Part shown: positions 1 to 8,903 of the stretch, piece by piece
How the letters are laid out: the number at the start of each line of letters is the position of its first letter
Position numbering within the stretch: position 1 is the stretch's first letter
Assembly (NCBI GenBank): GCA_902597555.1
Contig: CACJYE010000007.1
Location: 1 to 34,136, forward strand
DNA length: 34,136 nt
Reading direction: 5' to 3'
Source: an uncultured Pelagibacteraceae bacterium
Lineage (GTDB): Bacteria; Pseudomonadota; Alphaproteobacteria; Pelagibacterales; Pelagibacteraceae
Program-made: the position numbers and the translations under genes
The notes under the pieces: model-generated
Database searches by the model: none
What the model was told of the DNA's origin: nothing
Seen by the model: the letters and a program-made list of their open reading frames with translations, nothing else

Positions 1-360
1 AATAAATTAAAAAAAATAAAAATTAAAAAGGAGAGCATCATGGGTGGTATGTCATGTAATGAAATGTCATATATCCCCTGGCAAATATTAAAAAAAACAA
101 GCAATTGTTGTGTGTCTGTAAGTGATCGAAATATTGCTAAAACTGTAGCAATGTTAAAAGACAAAAAACTAAGTAAAAATTCAATAATTGGTGGAGAGTG
201 CTCTGCACCAGGTATTATTAGCCTAGTAGGCGTTTTTAATAATACTAAAACTAAAAAACTTATAGAACTTAACGAAAATTCTAATGTTTTGGTAATAGGA
301 TGCGAAGGTAATGCAGATGTAAAACTTTACAAACAACTGTTATCTAAAGGCAGAAAATAA
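1..360 (+). CDS. PLP-dependent lyase, diaminopropionate ammonia-lyase-like (C-terminal part, 5' end outside window)
   Basis: The frame is open from base 1 to the TAA at 358-360, so this is the tail of a longer gene. The end of the protein resembles the C-terminus of diaminopropionate ammonia-lyase (YgeX type). An SIMGGMSCNEMS segment matches the family's STIMAGLACGEP stretch, then come IIGGECSAPG (family: ISGESGAVG) and VLVIGCEGNADVKLY near the end (family: VLVISTEGDTDV). These enzymes use pyridoxal phosphate to eliminate ammonia from amino acids, giving a 2-oxo acid. An ATG at 40 follows a good-looking AAGGAG, but it falls inside the conserved SIMGG motif. I therefore treat it as an internal methionine. 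The PLP lysine would lie upstream, outside the window. The substrate is uncertain, because other fold-type II lyases share this tail. Confidence 0.7.
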   Translation, partial: NKLKKIKIKKESIMGGMSCNEMSYIPWQILKKTSNCCVSVSDRNIAKTVAMLKDKKLSKNSIIGGECSAPGIISLVGVFNNTKTKKLIELNENSNVLVIGCEGNADVKLYKQLLSKGRK

Positions 361-366
361 ATTCAC

Positions 367-1785
367 ATGAAAAAAAATGCAATATTTTGGATTAGGGAAG
401 ATTTTAGAATTGAACATAATCCTGCACTATCTTTTGCCAGTCAAAATCACGATAACGTAGTTGCATTGTTTATTTATAATAAAACTGATTTTGATAAAAA
501 AAGGGAAGCACAAAAATGGTGGCTATATAAGTCTCTAGAAGAATTTAAATCAGAATTATTTAAATACAAAATCAATCTTCAGATATTGGAGGGAGACGAG
601 CTAGATGTATTATCAAAAATTAAAAAAAAAGATAATATTTCTGTCTATTGGAATAAAATATATGAACCAGATGTAATTGCTAAAGGTAAAAAAATAAGAG
701 ATGCTTTTTTAAAAAATGAAGTTGAGTTCAAATATTTTAAAGGAAATATTCTTAATGAATTTCAAGAAGTAACTAAAAATGATGGTACACCTTTTAAAGT
801 ATTTAGTCCATTCTGGAGAAATGCCGAAGAGAAATATCTTAGTTTACCCCCAAGCAAAAATTATGTTGTAAAAAAAAAAATTAAATTAATTTCTTTTTTT
901 AAAAATAGTATTCAACCTAAAAACATTTTACCAAAAAAAAATTGGTATAAAAAATTTGAGAAATATTGGAAGGTTTCTGAAAATGATTCGAAAAAAGTTC
1001 TTAACAATTTAATTGAAAAAAAAATTAAAGATTATGGAACAGCTAGAGATTATCCATCAATCGAGGGTACATCAAAATTGTCTCCATACATTAAACATGG
1101 TCAAATTCACGTGAGTACTATTTGGCAAAAATGTAATGAAATAAAATCAAAAGGAATTGGCTATAGGAAATATATTAATGAATTGGGCTGGCGTGAATTT
1201 TCACATAGTTTAATTAATTACTTTCCTGAATTTTTAAAAGGCAATTATAGAAAAGAATTTGATAAATTTCCATGGGTAAGAAATGAGAAATTTTTGAAGG
1301 CATGGAAATCAGGAATGACAGGCTATCCCATTGTGGATGCCGGGATGAGAGAATTATATGAAACAGGATGGATGCATAACAGAATTCGAATGGTTGTTGG
1401 TTCCTTTCTTGTAAAACATTTAAGAATTAATTGGACTGAGGGTGAGAAACATTTCAGAAATTGTTTGTTAGATTTCAACAAAGCAAATAATGTAGCTCAA
1501 TGGCAATGGGTTGCTGGTTGTGGGGCTGATGCTGCACCTTACTTTAGAATATTTAATCCAATTTTGCAGGGAGAAAAATTTGATAAGGAAGGCCTGTATG
1601 TTAAAAAATGGGTACCTGAGTTAAACAACGTCCCTAAAAAATTTATTCATAAACCATGGGAAATGGAGCTCAAATACCAGGAGGCAATAAAAACTATAAT
1701 AGGTAAAGATTATCCTAAACCTATTGTGATACATGAAAAAGCGAGAGCTGCGGCTTTAGAAGCTTTTCAATCACTGAAGAAATAA
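367..1785 (+). CDS. phrB: Deoxyribodipyrimidine photolyase (cryptochrome/photolyase family)
   Basis: This 472-residue protein has the length usual for class I CPD photolyases. These enzymes use blue or near-UV light and reduced FAD to split pyrimidine dimers in DNA. The N-terminal antenna-binding Rossmann domain starts with IFWIREDFRIEHNPAL. The C-terminal FAD domain shows EGTSKLSPYIKHGQI, GWREFSHSLINYFPE, TGYPIVDAGMREL, GWMHNRIRMVVGSFL, and QWQWVAGCGADAAPYF followed by RIFNPILQGEKFD. These are the classic flavin-binding and dimer-binding blocks. It starts 6 bases after the upstream lyase stop, so the two are probably cotranscribed. Its end faces the minus-strand yjbQ gene with a 5-base gap and no visible terminator. 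A cryptochrome role cannot be excluded, but the DNA-repair signature blocks are intact. A photolyase fits a sunlit surface-water organism. Confidence 0.95.
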   Translation: MKKNAIFWIREDFRIEHNPALSFASQNHDNVVALFIYNKTDFDKKREAQKWWLYKSLEEFKSELFKYKINLQILEGDELDVLSKIKKKDNISVYWNKIYEPDVIAKGKKIRDAFLKNEVEFKYFKGNILNEFQEVTKNDGTPFKVFSPFWRNAEEKYLSLPPSKNYVVKKKIKLISFFKNSIQPKNILPKKNWYKKFEKYWKVSENDSKKVLNNLIEKKIKDYGTARDYPSIEGTSKLSPYIKHGQIHVSTIWQKCNEIKSKGIGYRKYINELGWREFSHSLINYFPEFLKGNYRKEFDKFPWVRNEKFLKAWKSGMTGYPIVDAGMRELYETGWMHNRIRMVVGSFLVKHLRINWTEGEKHFRNCLLDFNKANNVAQWQWVAGCGADAAPYFRIFNPILQGEKFDKEGLYVKKWVPELNNVPKKFIHKPWEMELKYQEAIKTIIGKDYPKPIVIHEKARAAALEAFQSLKK

Positions 1786-1790
1786 CCCGT

Positions 1791-2210
1791 TTATTCGCCA
1801 ATAAAATGGTGAATAATTGTTCTATTTTGGTGCTCTAAACGATGTTCAAATAAAAATAAACCCTGCCATGTACCAAGTAATAATTCTCTATCCTTAATAC
1901 TTAGAGAGATTTGATTATTAGTTAACGCTGATTTGATATGAGCAGGCATATCATCTTTTCCCTCGGTAGTATGAACGTACAGATTGTTATCCATAGGGGC
2001 TAATTTATCAAAATAATTTATTAAATCAGTTTGCACATCTGGATCTGCATTTTCTTGTACAATTAATGATGCACTCGTGTGCTGAATACTTAAATTAAGA
2101 ATACCATTTTTAAACTTATTTTGACTAATCCATTCTATAGTATCATTGGTAAACTCATATAACTTTTGACCATTAGTCTTTATTTGAAGATTAAAAAATT
2201 CTTGTTTCAT
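1791..2210 (-). CDS. yjbQ: YjbQ/UPF0047 family protein
   Basis: This 139-residue protein has the size and motifs of the YjbQ (UPF0047) family. It shows SIQHTSASLIVQENAD at about residues 41-56, HTTEGKDDMPAHIKS at 80-94 and GTWQGLFLFEHR at 113-124. The conserved His44, His80, His91 and His123 are candidate metal ligands. Members are small single-domain proteins. E. coli YjbQ has been reported to have weak thiamine-phosphate-synthase activity, but the physiological role is unsettled. It is the last gene of the eight-gene minus-strand array, and its ATG overlaps the zapE stop by one base (TAATG), which suggests translational coupling. Family assignment is confident; function is not. Confidence 0.88.
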   Translation of the reverse strand: MKQEFFNLQIKTNGQKLYEFTNDTIEWISQNKFKNGILNLSIQHTSASLIVQENADPDVQTDLINYFDKLAPMDNNLYVHTTEGKDDMPAHIKSALTNNQISLSIKDRELLLGTWQGLFLFEHRLEHQNRTIIHHFIGE

Positions 2211-3265
2211 TAATTATACTCCTTCGATGTAAGCTCATACAAACGACTAATAGTTCGTTTAAATGGTTTTTCTAACAATCTTGAAGAGGTAAATTTATCT
2301 AAATTTAGATCAGCTGTAACTGCTAATGAAATATTTTTATCATAAATTACGTCTAACAAAGTTATAAAACGTTGTTGTTGATTTGAATTTACATCATTAA
2401 ATTGAGGTATTTGATCTATTACCATAAATTTACATTTTTTAACTATTTCTAAATAATCTTCCGCTCCTAAATTTTGATCACAAAGTTGATTGAAGTTACA
2501 TCTAACAATTCCCTCATAAAAGTTTTCTATTTTAAATTCTCTTCCCTTTACATTAATTTTTATTGAAGATTGTTTTTTATCCTTTGTAATAGTTCTAAAA
2601 AATTTGTTAATCTTAAAATTGGTTTCTTGATTTAGTGGAAAAAAATATCTTTGTTTTTGATTATCATTAGATTTTCTGTAGTCATCCTCAATTTTTAATT
2701 CATACTCGATTGATTGATCTGCCATTATTTTTATAAAAGGTATGAATTGTTCACGTTGAAGACCTTCTTTATAAAGTTCTGAAATTTTAGTGTTTGAAGT
2801 AAGAATAATTTTAATATCTTCTTTAAATATTTGTTCAAATAGTTTTCCTAAAATCATTGCATCAACAATGTTTGTTACTTGGAACTCATCAAAATAAACT
2901 AATGAAGCTTTTGATTTTAAATTTTTAACAAATTGGTTAATTACATTTACTTCATTTTTTTCTTTTTGATCATGAACAAAATTGTGAAAACTTAACATAA
3001 ACTCATTAAAATGCTGTTTTAATTTTTTTTCTTCAAGATGATCATAGAAGAAGTTTAAAATCATTGTTTTGCCAACACCTACATCACCATATAAATAAAA
3101 TCCTTTTTTATATTTTGGTTTGGAAAATAATTTTGAAAAAAATGTTTTATAATTACTATGATGGAAATCTTCTAATTTTTTGATTACAGTGATTTGATTT
3201 TGATTAACTTCTAAATTTTGATTTTCACAATAAGATATAAATTTTTTTTCAAATTTTTTTGGCAT
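2210..3265 (-). CDS. zapE: AFG1/ZapE family ATPase
   Basis: This is a P-loop ATPase of the AFG1/ZapE family. In proteobacteria ZapE associates with the Z-ring and modulates constriction under stress; mitochondrial AFG1 acts in protein quality control. Walker A is GDVGVGKT (residues 60-67) and Walker B ends in YFDE (124-127), followed by FQVTNIVDAMILGKLFEQIF. The SNTKISELYKEGLQREQFIPF block is typical of the family. Length (351 residues) is normal. I place the start at the ATG at 3263-3265, which overlaps the upstream cupin stop as TGATG. A TTG one codon earlier (3268) is possible but less likely. The gene sits between the small cupin gene and yjbQ in a tightly packed minus-strand array. Confidence 0.92.
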   Translation of the reverse strand: MPKKFEKKFISYCENQNLEVNQNQITVIKKLEDFHHSNYKTFFSKLFSKPKYKKGFYLYGDVGVGKTMILNFFYDHLEEKKLKQHFNEFMLSFHNFVHDQKEKNEVNVINQFVKNLKSKASLVYFDEFQVTNIVDAMILGKLFEQIFKEDIKIILTSNTKISELYKEGLQREQFIPFIKIMADQSIEYELKIEDDYRKSNDNQKQRYFFPLNQETNFKINKFFRTITKDKKQSSIKINVKGREFKIENFYEGIVRCNFNQLCDQNLGAEDYLEIVKKCKFMVIDQIPQFNDVNSNQQQRFITLLDVIYDKNISLAVTADLNLDKFTSSRLLEKPFKRTISRLYELTSKEYN

Positions 3266-3696
3266 CAATTTTTTTTAGTTTTAAAATCAATACCATACTC
3301 CGATCTTGGTCCTTTCCTTAGCCCAAATGGACCTGAGATAAACAAAGTTAATGGCTTGGTTCCTGGTTCCAAATCTACTCGATGTAAATTATTTGCTGAC
3401 CTGAAACCAATATACCCTGGTGGACGCCAAAACTTGCCTGAACTTAATGTTTCCCAATAACCGCCTCTTAAAATGATGGTAATATAAGGAAATGTGTGGT
3501 TATGAACTCCTTCTCCATGATCATCTGCTAGCATCTCATGAATTAATATATTGAACGGAAACCACTTAGGTCGATATCTCATCAAAACATAGTAACGGTT
3601 CATCCAAGGCTTTGCCTCTTTAAAATTAGGGTGTGAAGGTCCTCTGTCTAATACGACTTTTTTTCTGCCAACCTTTTCTAAAAATTTTAGGAACAT
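3265..3696 (-). CDS. Small cupin-fold protein of unknown function
   Basis: This 143-residue protein probably forms a single cupin beta-barrel. It has an HNH pair, His65 and His67 in EGVHNHTFPYI, and a third histidine at 105 in NNLHRVDL, as expected for a metal-binding cupin. The usual glutamate four residues after the first motif is not obvious. Pro/Gly-rich turns such as FWRPPGYIGFR fit the fold. No signal peptide is visible, so it is likely cytoplasmic. It lies 2 bases after bamB and overlaps the zapE start, so it is part of the same transcription unit. The reaction is unknown. Sugar-modifying or dioxygenase-like roles are possible, but nothing in the sequence decides between them. Confidence 0.7.
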   Translation of the reverse strand: MFLKFLEKVGRKKVVLDRGPSHPNFKEAKPWMNRYYVLMRYRPKWFPFNILIHEMLADDHGEGVHNHTFPYITIILRGGYWETLSSGKFWRPPGYIGFRSANNLHRVDLEPGTKPLTLFISGPFGLRKGPRSEYGIDFKTKKN

Positions 3697-3698
3697 AT

Positions 3699-4997
3699 TT
3701 AATTATATTTTACAATTGAACCATTTCTAACTACATACAAATTGTTTTTAAATATAAACGGTTCAGAGATTAACCCATTAGAAACTTTTTCAATTTTAAT
3801 TATTTTTCCATCCTCAATACCTGCTATGATCATTTTACCATCTGAGTTAGTTAAAAATAATTTTTTGCCTCCAATCACAAAACCAATTGGATAAATATTT
3901 TTTCTTTTTTTATTTTTGTAATAAAGAAATAGATCTGTAATACGGACTATGTTACCTTTATTTTTATCAATTAAATGTAAATAACCTTCGTTAGAAATTG
4001 TGAAAATTAGATTTCCAATCAAAATGGGTTTTACATTAGAATTAACTTCATTTATCCAGTTAGTGGTTCCTGTTTTTAAATCAATTGAATAAAACTGATT
4101 TTTATTGTTTGAAAAAAAAATCGAATTTCCATCTGATACTAATTTAGAAGTCTTAAAATTATAAGTTTCATTTATTATCGAGCTATTCTGTGTAGGTAGT
4201 TGCCATGTAATTAAACCTGTTTCAATATTTACAGCTGTAATATCTCCAATGGAATTACTAAAAATAACATTATCTTTGAAAATAATTAAAGAATATTTAA
4301 TATTTGAAATTATAAATGAGTCCTCTGTTTGCAAATTCCAACATTCAGAACCATCTTCAATTTTGTAACATCTCAGTGTATTTTTATAATCGATAACAAA
4401 TATTTTATCATCATGCTTTTTAATATTTGAATTAAATGGATAATCATTATTTTTTGACCAATTTAATTCTCCTGTACTAACATTCACAGAATAATATTTT
4501 GCAATGCTATCAGTCACTAAAAGATTTTGACCATCTAATAAAAAATTAAGTTTTGGTTCTAATTTTTTTTCAGTTTTTGAATAATGATTTTTTTTCCAAA
4601 TAACTTTCTGATTATTATCATACCTTATAATTGAGCCCTTTTTATCGAAAAATATAATCCCATTATTTAAAAAAATTGGTTCAAAATCTAATTGATTAAT
4701 TTCATCTAACTTTGTAAATTTAAATTTACCAATCTTTGTAAATCTACCCTTGTAATTTTGCAAACCTACATTATTTTGATTATTAATTTTCTCATCATTT
4801 ATTTTTATTGATGATAAATCTAATTTTAAATCACTATTAAATTCTGAAACACTTTGTCTATCTTCTGCAAAAACTTTTGTTATTTTTTTATCTGGCTCTA
4901 ATTTATTTTCTTTGTCTTTCCAAATCCTGGAGTTTTCGTTTAATGAACAGTTGTTAAAAAAAAATAATACAATAAAAGTAAAAATTAATTTATTCAC
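3699..4997 (-). CDS. bamB: PQQ-like beta-propeller protein, BamB-like outer-membrane assembly factor
   Basis: This 432-residue protein starts with GTG (4995-4997). A hydrophobic N-terminal segment ends at Cys17 (FFFNNC). This is a plausible but non-canonical lipoprotein signal, because Asn replaces the usual small residues before the cysteine. The rest is a chain of PQQ-like propeller blades with the repeated pattern VNxxTGxxxW: VNVSTGELNW, VNIETGLITW, IDLKTGTTNW and LIDKNKGNIV. BamB is a periplasmic scaffold of the BAM complex that inserts beta-barrel proteins into the outer membrane. The gene directly upstream encodes a YfgM-like anchored protein, the same order as the yfgM-bamB pair of other proteobacteria, which supports this call. 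The start overlaps the upstream stop by 8 bases. A generic propeller lipoprotein is the alternative. Confidence 0.8.
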   Translation of the reverse strand: MNKLIFTFIVLFFFNNCSLNENSRIWKDKENKLEPDKKITKVFAEDRQSVSEFNSDLKLDLSSIKINDEKINNQNNVGLQNYKGRFTKIGKFKFTKLDEINQLDFEPIFLNNGIIFFDKKGSIIRYDNNQKVIWKKNHYSKTEKKLEPKLNFLLDGQNLLVTDSIAKYYSVNVSTGELNWSKNNDYPFNSNIKKHDDKIFVIDYKNTLRCYKIEDGSECWNLQTEDSFIISNIKYSLIIFKDNVIFSNSIGDITAVNIETGLITWQLPTQNSSIINETYNFKTSKLVSDGNSIFFSNNKNQFYSIDLKTGTTNWINEVNSNVKPILIGNLIFTISNEGYLHLIDKNKGNIVRITDLFLYYKNKKRKNIYPIGFVIGGKKLFLTNSDGKMIIAGIEDGKIIKIEKVSNGLISEPFIFKNNLYVVRNGSIVKYN

Positions 4998-5634
4998 TCA
5001 AGTCTCTGTTTAATCTTTTCTCTGCTTGAAGCCTTATATCTGGATTTGAATTTTCTAAAGCTATTATTTGGTTGAAAAATTCTTTAGCTTTTTGTTTTTG
5101 ATTATTTGCATAAAAATATTCTGCCATTAAATATAAGGAATGTGATTTCCATACACTTTTTGAATTGATCAGTGGTTTTAACATATTCAGAAGGTCGCTC
5201 TCTTGGGCACTATCTGCATTGAAGAGTGCCTTCTTGTATATAATTAAGTTCTTAATCTCACTGTCTAATGAAGTATCTTTTATTAATATATCAAACAATA
5301 AATTGATTTTGGACTGGTCACTTACAAGATTATTATCAATGATAAAATAAAGTGATAGAGGTGAGTAAGTTGGATCTCTCTTGTTTATAATTTCAATCAA
5401 ACTGATAGCTGTTTTTTCTTTTGTTTTTTCTGAATAATCAATAATTATTGAATTATAACTATCTGAAATATACTTTTTTTTATTAATTAAATATTTATCG
5501 TAACTAAAAACACCTGCTATAACAATTATTAAAATAATTATACCTGAAATTATTTTATTTTTATTATTTATAAAAAAATTTTTAATTTTTTCATTTCTGG
5601 TATTGGTATTTATAATTGATAAATCTTCATCCAT
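4990..5634 (-). CDS. YfgM-like single-pass membrane protein with TPR-like periplasmic domain
   Basis: This 214-residue protein has a short cytoplasmic N-terminus and one strong transmembrane helix at about residues 28-45 (IISGIIILIIVIAGVFSY). A helical periplasmic domain follows, ending in a TPR-like repeat (SLYLMAEYFYANNQKQKAKEFFNQII at about 166-192). This matches the YfgM family, inner-membrane proteins linked to the Sec/periplasmic chaperone network that are typically encoded next to bamB, as here. The sequence is strongly diverged and AT-rich. The assignment rests on topology, the repeat and gene order rather than on long conserved motifs. It follows the acnA stop by 2 bases and overlaps the bamB start by 8. 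Confidence 0.68.
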   Translation of the reverse strand: MDEDLSIINTNTRNEKIKNFFINNKNKIISGIIILIIVIAGVFSYDKYLINKKKYISDSYNSIIIDYSEKTKEKTAISLIEIINKRDPTYSPLSLYFIIDNNLVSDQSKINLLFDILIKDTSLDSEIKNLIIYKKALFNADSAQESDLLNMLKPLINSKSVWKSHSLYLMAEYFYANNQKQKAKEFFNQIIALENSNPDIRLQAEKRLNRDLSE

Positions 5635-5636
5635 AA

Positions 5637-8306
5637 CTAAATCATATTCCTTAAAACGTACTGAAGAATACCTCCATTTTTATAATACTCTAATTCATTT
5701 TTTGTATCAATTCTGCATAAAGTTTTAATTTTTTTTATGTCGCTAGAGGCATATTTAATTTCGACTGTTACTTCATCTGAGGGATTAACACCTTTTTCTA
5801 TATTTAAAATACTAATTAATTCAGAACCAATTAATTTTAAATTTTTTCTATTTATATCGTCGATAAATTGTAATGGTAATATACCCATTCCAATTAAATT
5901 AGATCGGTGAATTCTTTCAAAACTCTCTGCAATTACTGCTTTTATCCCAAGTAATTTTGTTCCTTTGGCAGCCCAATCTCTAGAGGATCCAGTTCCATAC
6001 TCTTTTCCACCAATTACAACTAAATCTGTTCCTCTTTTCTTATATTCAACTACCGCATCATAGACAGGAAGAACTTTTTCTTCTGGATATAACTTTGTAA
6101 AACCACCTTCTGTACCAGGAGCCATTTCATTTCTAATTCTTATATTTGCAAAAGTTCCTCGCATCATAACTTCGTGGTTACCTCTTCTTGAACCATAAGA
6201 GTTATAATCTTTAGGTAAAATTTGGTGTTCCATGAAATATTCACCTGTCGGACTATCTTTTTGAATACTACCAGCTGGCGATATATGGTCAGTAGTAACC
6301 ATATCACCCAAAATTAATAATGGTCTTGCATCCTTAATTTCTTTAAATCCTTCTGGTTTATCTGGTAAAGAGTCAAAAAACGGAGGTTTTTTTACATATG
6401 TTGATCCCTCATCCCAATTATAGATACTGCTTTTATCAGTTTTAATTTTTTGCCATTGAGTTGGGCCCTCTGAAACATTTGAGTATCTTTGTATAAACAT
6501 CTCTGCATTAAGTGAATCTTTTAAAGTTTCTTCTATCTCTTTATTTGAAGGCCAAATATCTTTTAAAAATACATCTTTTCCTTCTTTGTCTTTTCCCAAT
6601 GGATCTTTGTACAAATCAACTTCCATATGCCCAGCTATTGCGTATGCAACAACAAGTGGAGGTGAAGCCAGATAGTTAGCCTTTATATATGGAGAAATTC
6701 TTCCCTCGAAATTTCTATTTCCTGATAAAACTGAAACTGCATAAATATTTTCTTTTTGAATCGCTTCTACAATATTTTCTGGAAGTGGTCCTGAATTCCC
6801 AATGCAAGTTGTACAGCCATACCCAACTAAATTAAAGCCAAGCTTATCTAAATAAGTGTTTAATCCAGCTTTTGCCAAATAGTCTGTAACTACTTGAGAT
6901 CCAGGTGCTAAAGAAGTTTTTACCCAGGGTTTAACTTGCAAACCTTTTTCAATAGCTTTTTTTGCTAACAGTCCAGCTCCAATTAAAACATTTGGATTTG
7001 AAGTATTTGTACAAGAAGTTATTGCTGCAATTAATATTGAGCCATCTTTAATTTCATAATCTGTATTTTTTACTTTTGAAATTGATTTTTCATTTTTATT
7101 TGTAACTTCCTTCAATACTTTTTTAAACGAACTGGGTGCATCTGTTAAAAAAACTTTGTCTTGTGGTCTTTTTGGTCCTGAAATAGTTGGTACAACTGTG
7201 GACATATCTAAAGATATAATATCAGTAAATTCTATTTCGTTACTAGCCCATAAACCTTGTTCCTTGGCATAATTTTCTACGATATCAACAGTTTGTTGAT
7301 CTCTCCCAGAAAATTTTAAATACTTTAATGTTTCTTCATCGATAGGAAAAAAGCCACAAGTAGCACCATATTCTGGTGCCATGTTTGCAATTGTAGCTCT
7401 ATCTGCAAGAGTTAAATTTTTTAAACCCTCTCCATAAAACTCAACAAACTTACCAACCACTCCTTTATCTCTTAACATTTTAACAACAGTTAATACTAAA
7501 TCAGTTGCAGTAGTACCTTCTGGCATTTTGTTTTTCATTTCAAAACCAATAACTTCTGGTATTAACATAGATATAGGTTGACCTAACATTCCTGCTTCAG
7601 CTTCAATTCCTCCAACACCCCATCCTAAAACAGATAAACCATTAACCATTGTTGTATGACTGTCTGTTCCAACTAAAGTATCTGGAAAAAGATAATTTTC
7701 TCCTTTAAATTCCTCTAACCAAACAACTTTTGACAAATATTCTAGATTTACTTGGTGACAAATTCCTGTTCCTGGTGGAACTATTCTAAAATTATCAAAT
7801 GCTTGCTGTCCCCATTTTAAAAAAGAATATCTCTCACCATTTCTTTCAAATTCTATATCAACATTTTTTTCAAAAGAATCTGCTTTTGCAGACTGGTCGA
7901 CCTGTACAGAATGATCAATTACAAGATCAACTGCAGATAGAGGATTGATAGTATTAGGATCTTTATTTTTATCTTTTACTGCTTCTCGCATTGCAGCAAG
8001 ATCAGCAACTGCTGGAATACCAGTATAATCCTGGAGGAGTACTCTTGCTGGTCTATATGCAATTTCAGTTTTAGATTTTTTTGTCTTCAGCCAGTTTTTA
8101 ATCGCCTCTATTTGAGATTGTGTGACACTTAAATTATCCTCGTATCTTAATAAATTTTCTAATAAAACTTTTAACGATTTCGGGAGTTTGTTTATCCCTT
8201 CAAGTCCATTTTTTTCTGCTTCATTTAAAGAGTAATAATTATACTCTTTCTCATTAATTTGAATTTTTTTAAGCGAATTGTAAGAATTTTTATTTCCTGG
8301 TTTCAT
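5637..8306 (-). CDS. acnA: Aconitate hydratase A
   Basis: This is full-length aconitase (889 residues), interconverting citrate and isocitrate in the TCA and glyoxylate cycles. The [4Fe-4S] ligands are Cys432 (AAITSCTNTSNP) and Cys498 and Cys501 (GYGCTTCIGNSGPL). The domain 1-3 blocks are intact, including VDLVIDHSVQVD, FPDTLVGTDSHTTM and GWGVGGIEAEAGMLGQP. The C-terminal swivel domain shows GDMVTTDHISPAGSI and GKEYGTGSSRDWAAKG. This is the AcnA/IRP1 type rather than AcnB. The gene lies inside the eight-gene minus-strand array, 1 base after the LysE-family gene and 2 bases before the yfgM-like gene. It has no independent intergenic promoter space, which is unusual for a central TCA gene. Confidence 0.97.
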   Translation of the reverse strand: MKPGNKNSYNSLKKIQINEKEYNYYSLNEAEKNGLEGINKLPKSLKVLLENLLRYEDNLSVTQSQIEAIKNWLKTKKSKTEIAYRPARVLLQDYTGIPAVADLAAMREAVKDKNKDPNTINPLSAVDLVIDHSVQVDQSAKADSFEKNVDIEFERNGERYSFLKWGQQAFDNFRIVPPGTGICHQVNLEYLSKVVWLEEFKGENYLFPDTLVGTDSHTTMVNGLSVLGWGVGGIEAEAGMLGQPISMLIPEVIGFEMKNKMPEGTTATDLVLTVVKMLRDKGVVGKFVEFYGEGLKNLTLADRATIANMAPEYGATCGFFPIDEETLKYLKFSGRDQQTVDIVENYAKEQGLWASNEIEFTDIISLDMSTVVPTISGPKRPQDKVFLTDAPSSFKKVLKEVTNKNEKSISKVKNTDYEIKDGSILIAAITSCTNTSNPNVLIGAGLLAKKAIEKGLQVKPWVKTSLAPGSQVVTDYLAKAGLNTYLDKLGFNLVGYGCTTCIGNSGPLPENIVEAIQKENIYAVSVLSGNRNFEGRISPYIKANYLASPPLVVAYAIAGHMEVDLYKDPLGKDKEGKDVFLKDIWPSNKEIEETLKDSLNAEMFIQRYSNVSEGPTQWQKIKTDKSSIYNWDEGSTYVKKPPFFDSLPDKPEGFKEIKDARPLLILGDMVTTDHISPAGSIQKDSPTGEYFMEHQILPKDYNSYGSRRGNHEVMMRGTFANIRIRNEMAPGTEGGFTKLYPEEKVLPVYDAVVEYKKRGTDLVVIGGKEYGTGSSRDWAAKGTKLLGIKAVIAESFERIHRSNLIGMGILPLQFIDDINRKNLKLIGSELISILNIEKGVNPSDEVTVEIKYASSDIKKIKTLCRIDTKNELEYYKNGGILQYVLRNMI

Positions 8307-8307
8307 G

Positions 8308-8901
8308 TTATAAATAAAAAGTTAATATGCTTAATAAAAGAAGCAGTGACATAACATAATTAAAATAATTAATAAATTTCTGATTTGTCGCAAATTTCCT
8401 GAAAAATTTACCTAAAAATGTCCATAATGTAATACTGGTTACTGAGACTAACAGAGCCAATATAACAATTTGAGTTGTATGACTAACAAAATTTTCTCCT
8501 ACTTTAATATACGTTGATACAATTATAATTGAAGCAATTACAGCTTTTGGATTTAAAAATTGAAAAACAAATGTTTCTATAAATTTTACTGGGTTTTTAT
8601 TTTTGTTTTCTTGATTTTTAGAAGTAGAGAAAGAAATTTTGTATGCTAAATAAATTAAAAACAATGTTCCAAGGTATTTTAATATTTCTTGAATTAGTGG
8701 ATAAAGTTTAAAAATATTTATCAAACCTAAAGCTACACATAATAATAAAAAGGGGAAACCAAAAGTCACTCCAATAATGTGTGGGAGTGTTCTAGTAATT
8801 CCAAAATTAAATCCAGAATAAAAAGCAACAAAATTATTTGGCCCGGGAGAATAAGCGGCTACAATTCCAAACAATGTTATCGATAAAATTTCTGGATGCA
8901 T
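8308..8901 (-). CDS. LysE/RhtB family amino-acid exporter
   Basis: This 197-residue polytopic protein has about six hydrophobic helices. The LysE/RhtB opening includes FGIVAAYSPGPNNFVAFYSG (residues 12-31), whose PGPN motif is the family hallmark. The middle segment carries a polar KNQENKNKNP loop, then FQFLNPKAVIASIIIVSTYI with the conserved NPKA. Members export amino acids or their derivatives (lysine, threonine, homoserine lactone, cysteine pathway products). The substrate here cannot be read from the sequence. It begins 2 bases after csaA and ends 1 base before acnA, so it is translated from a shared message. Confidence 0.88.
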   Translation of the reverse strand: MHPEILSITLFGIVAAYSPGPNNFVAFYSGFNFGITRTLPHIIGVTFGFPFLLLCVALGLINIFKLYPLIQEILKYLGTLFLIYLAYKISFSTSKNQENKNKNPVKFIETFVFQFLNPKAVIASIIIVSTYIKVGENFVSHTTQIVILALLVSVTSITLWTFLGKFFRKFATNQKFINYFNYVMSLLLLLSILTFYL

Positions 8902-8903
8902 TT

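Noticed and set aside
40..360. Independent 106-residue gene starting at the ATG at 40, with AAGGAG upstream
   Set aside because: The frame is open to base 1 and the ATG lies inside a conserved SIMGG motif of PLP lyases, so this is the tail of a longer gene.
3266..3268. TTG start for zapE one codon before the ATG
   Set aside because: The ATG at 3265 forms a TGATG junction with the upstream stop, the same style as other junctions here.
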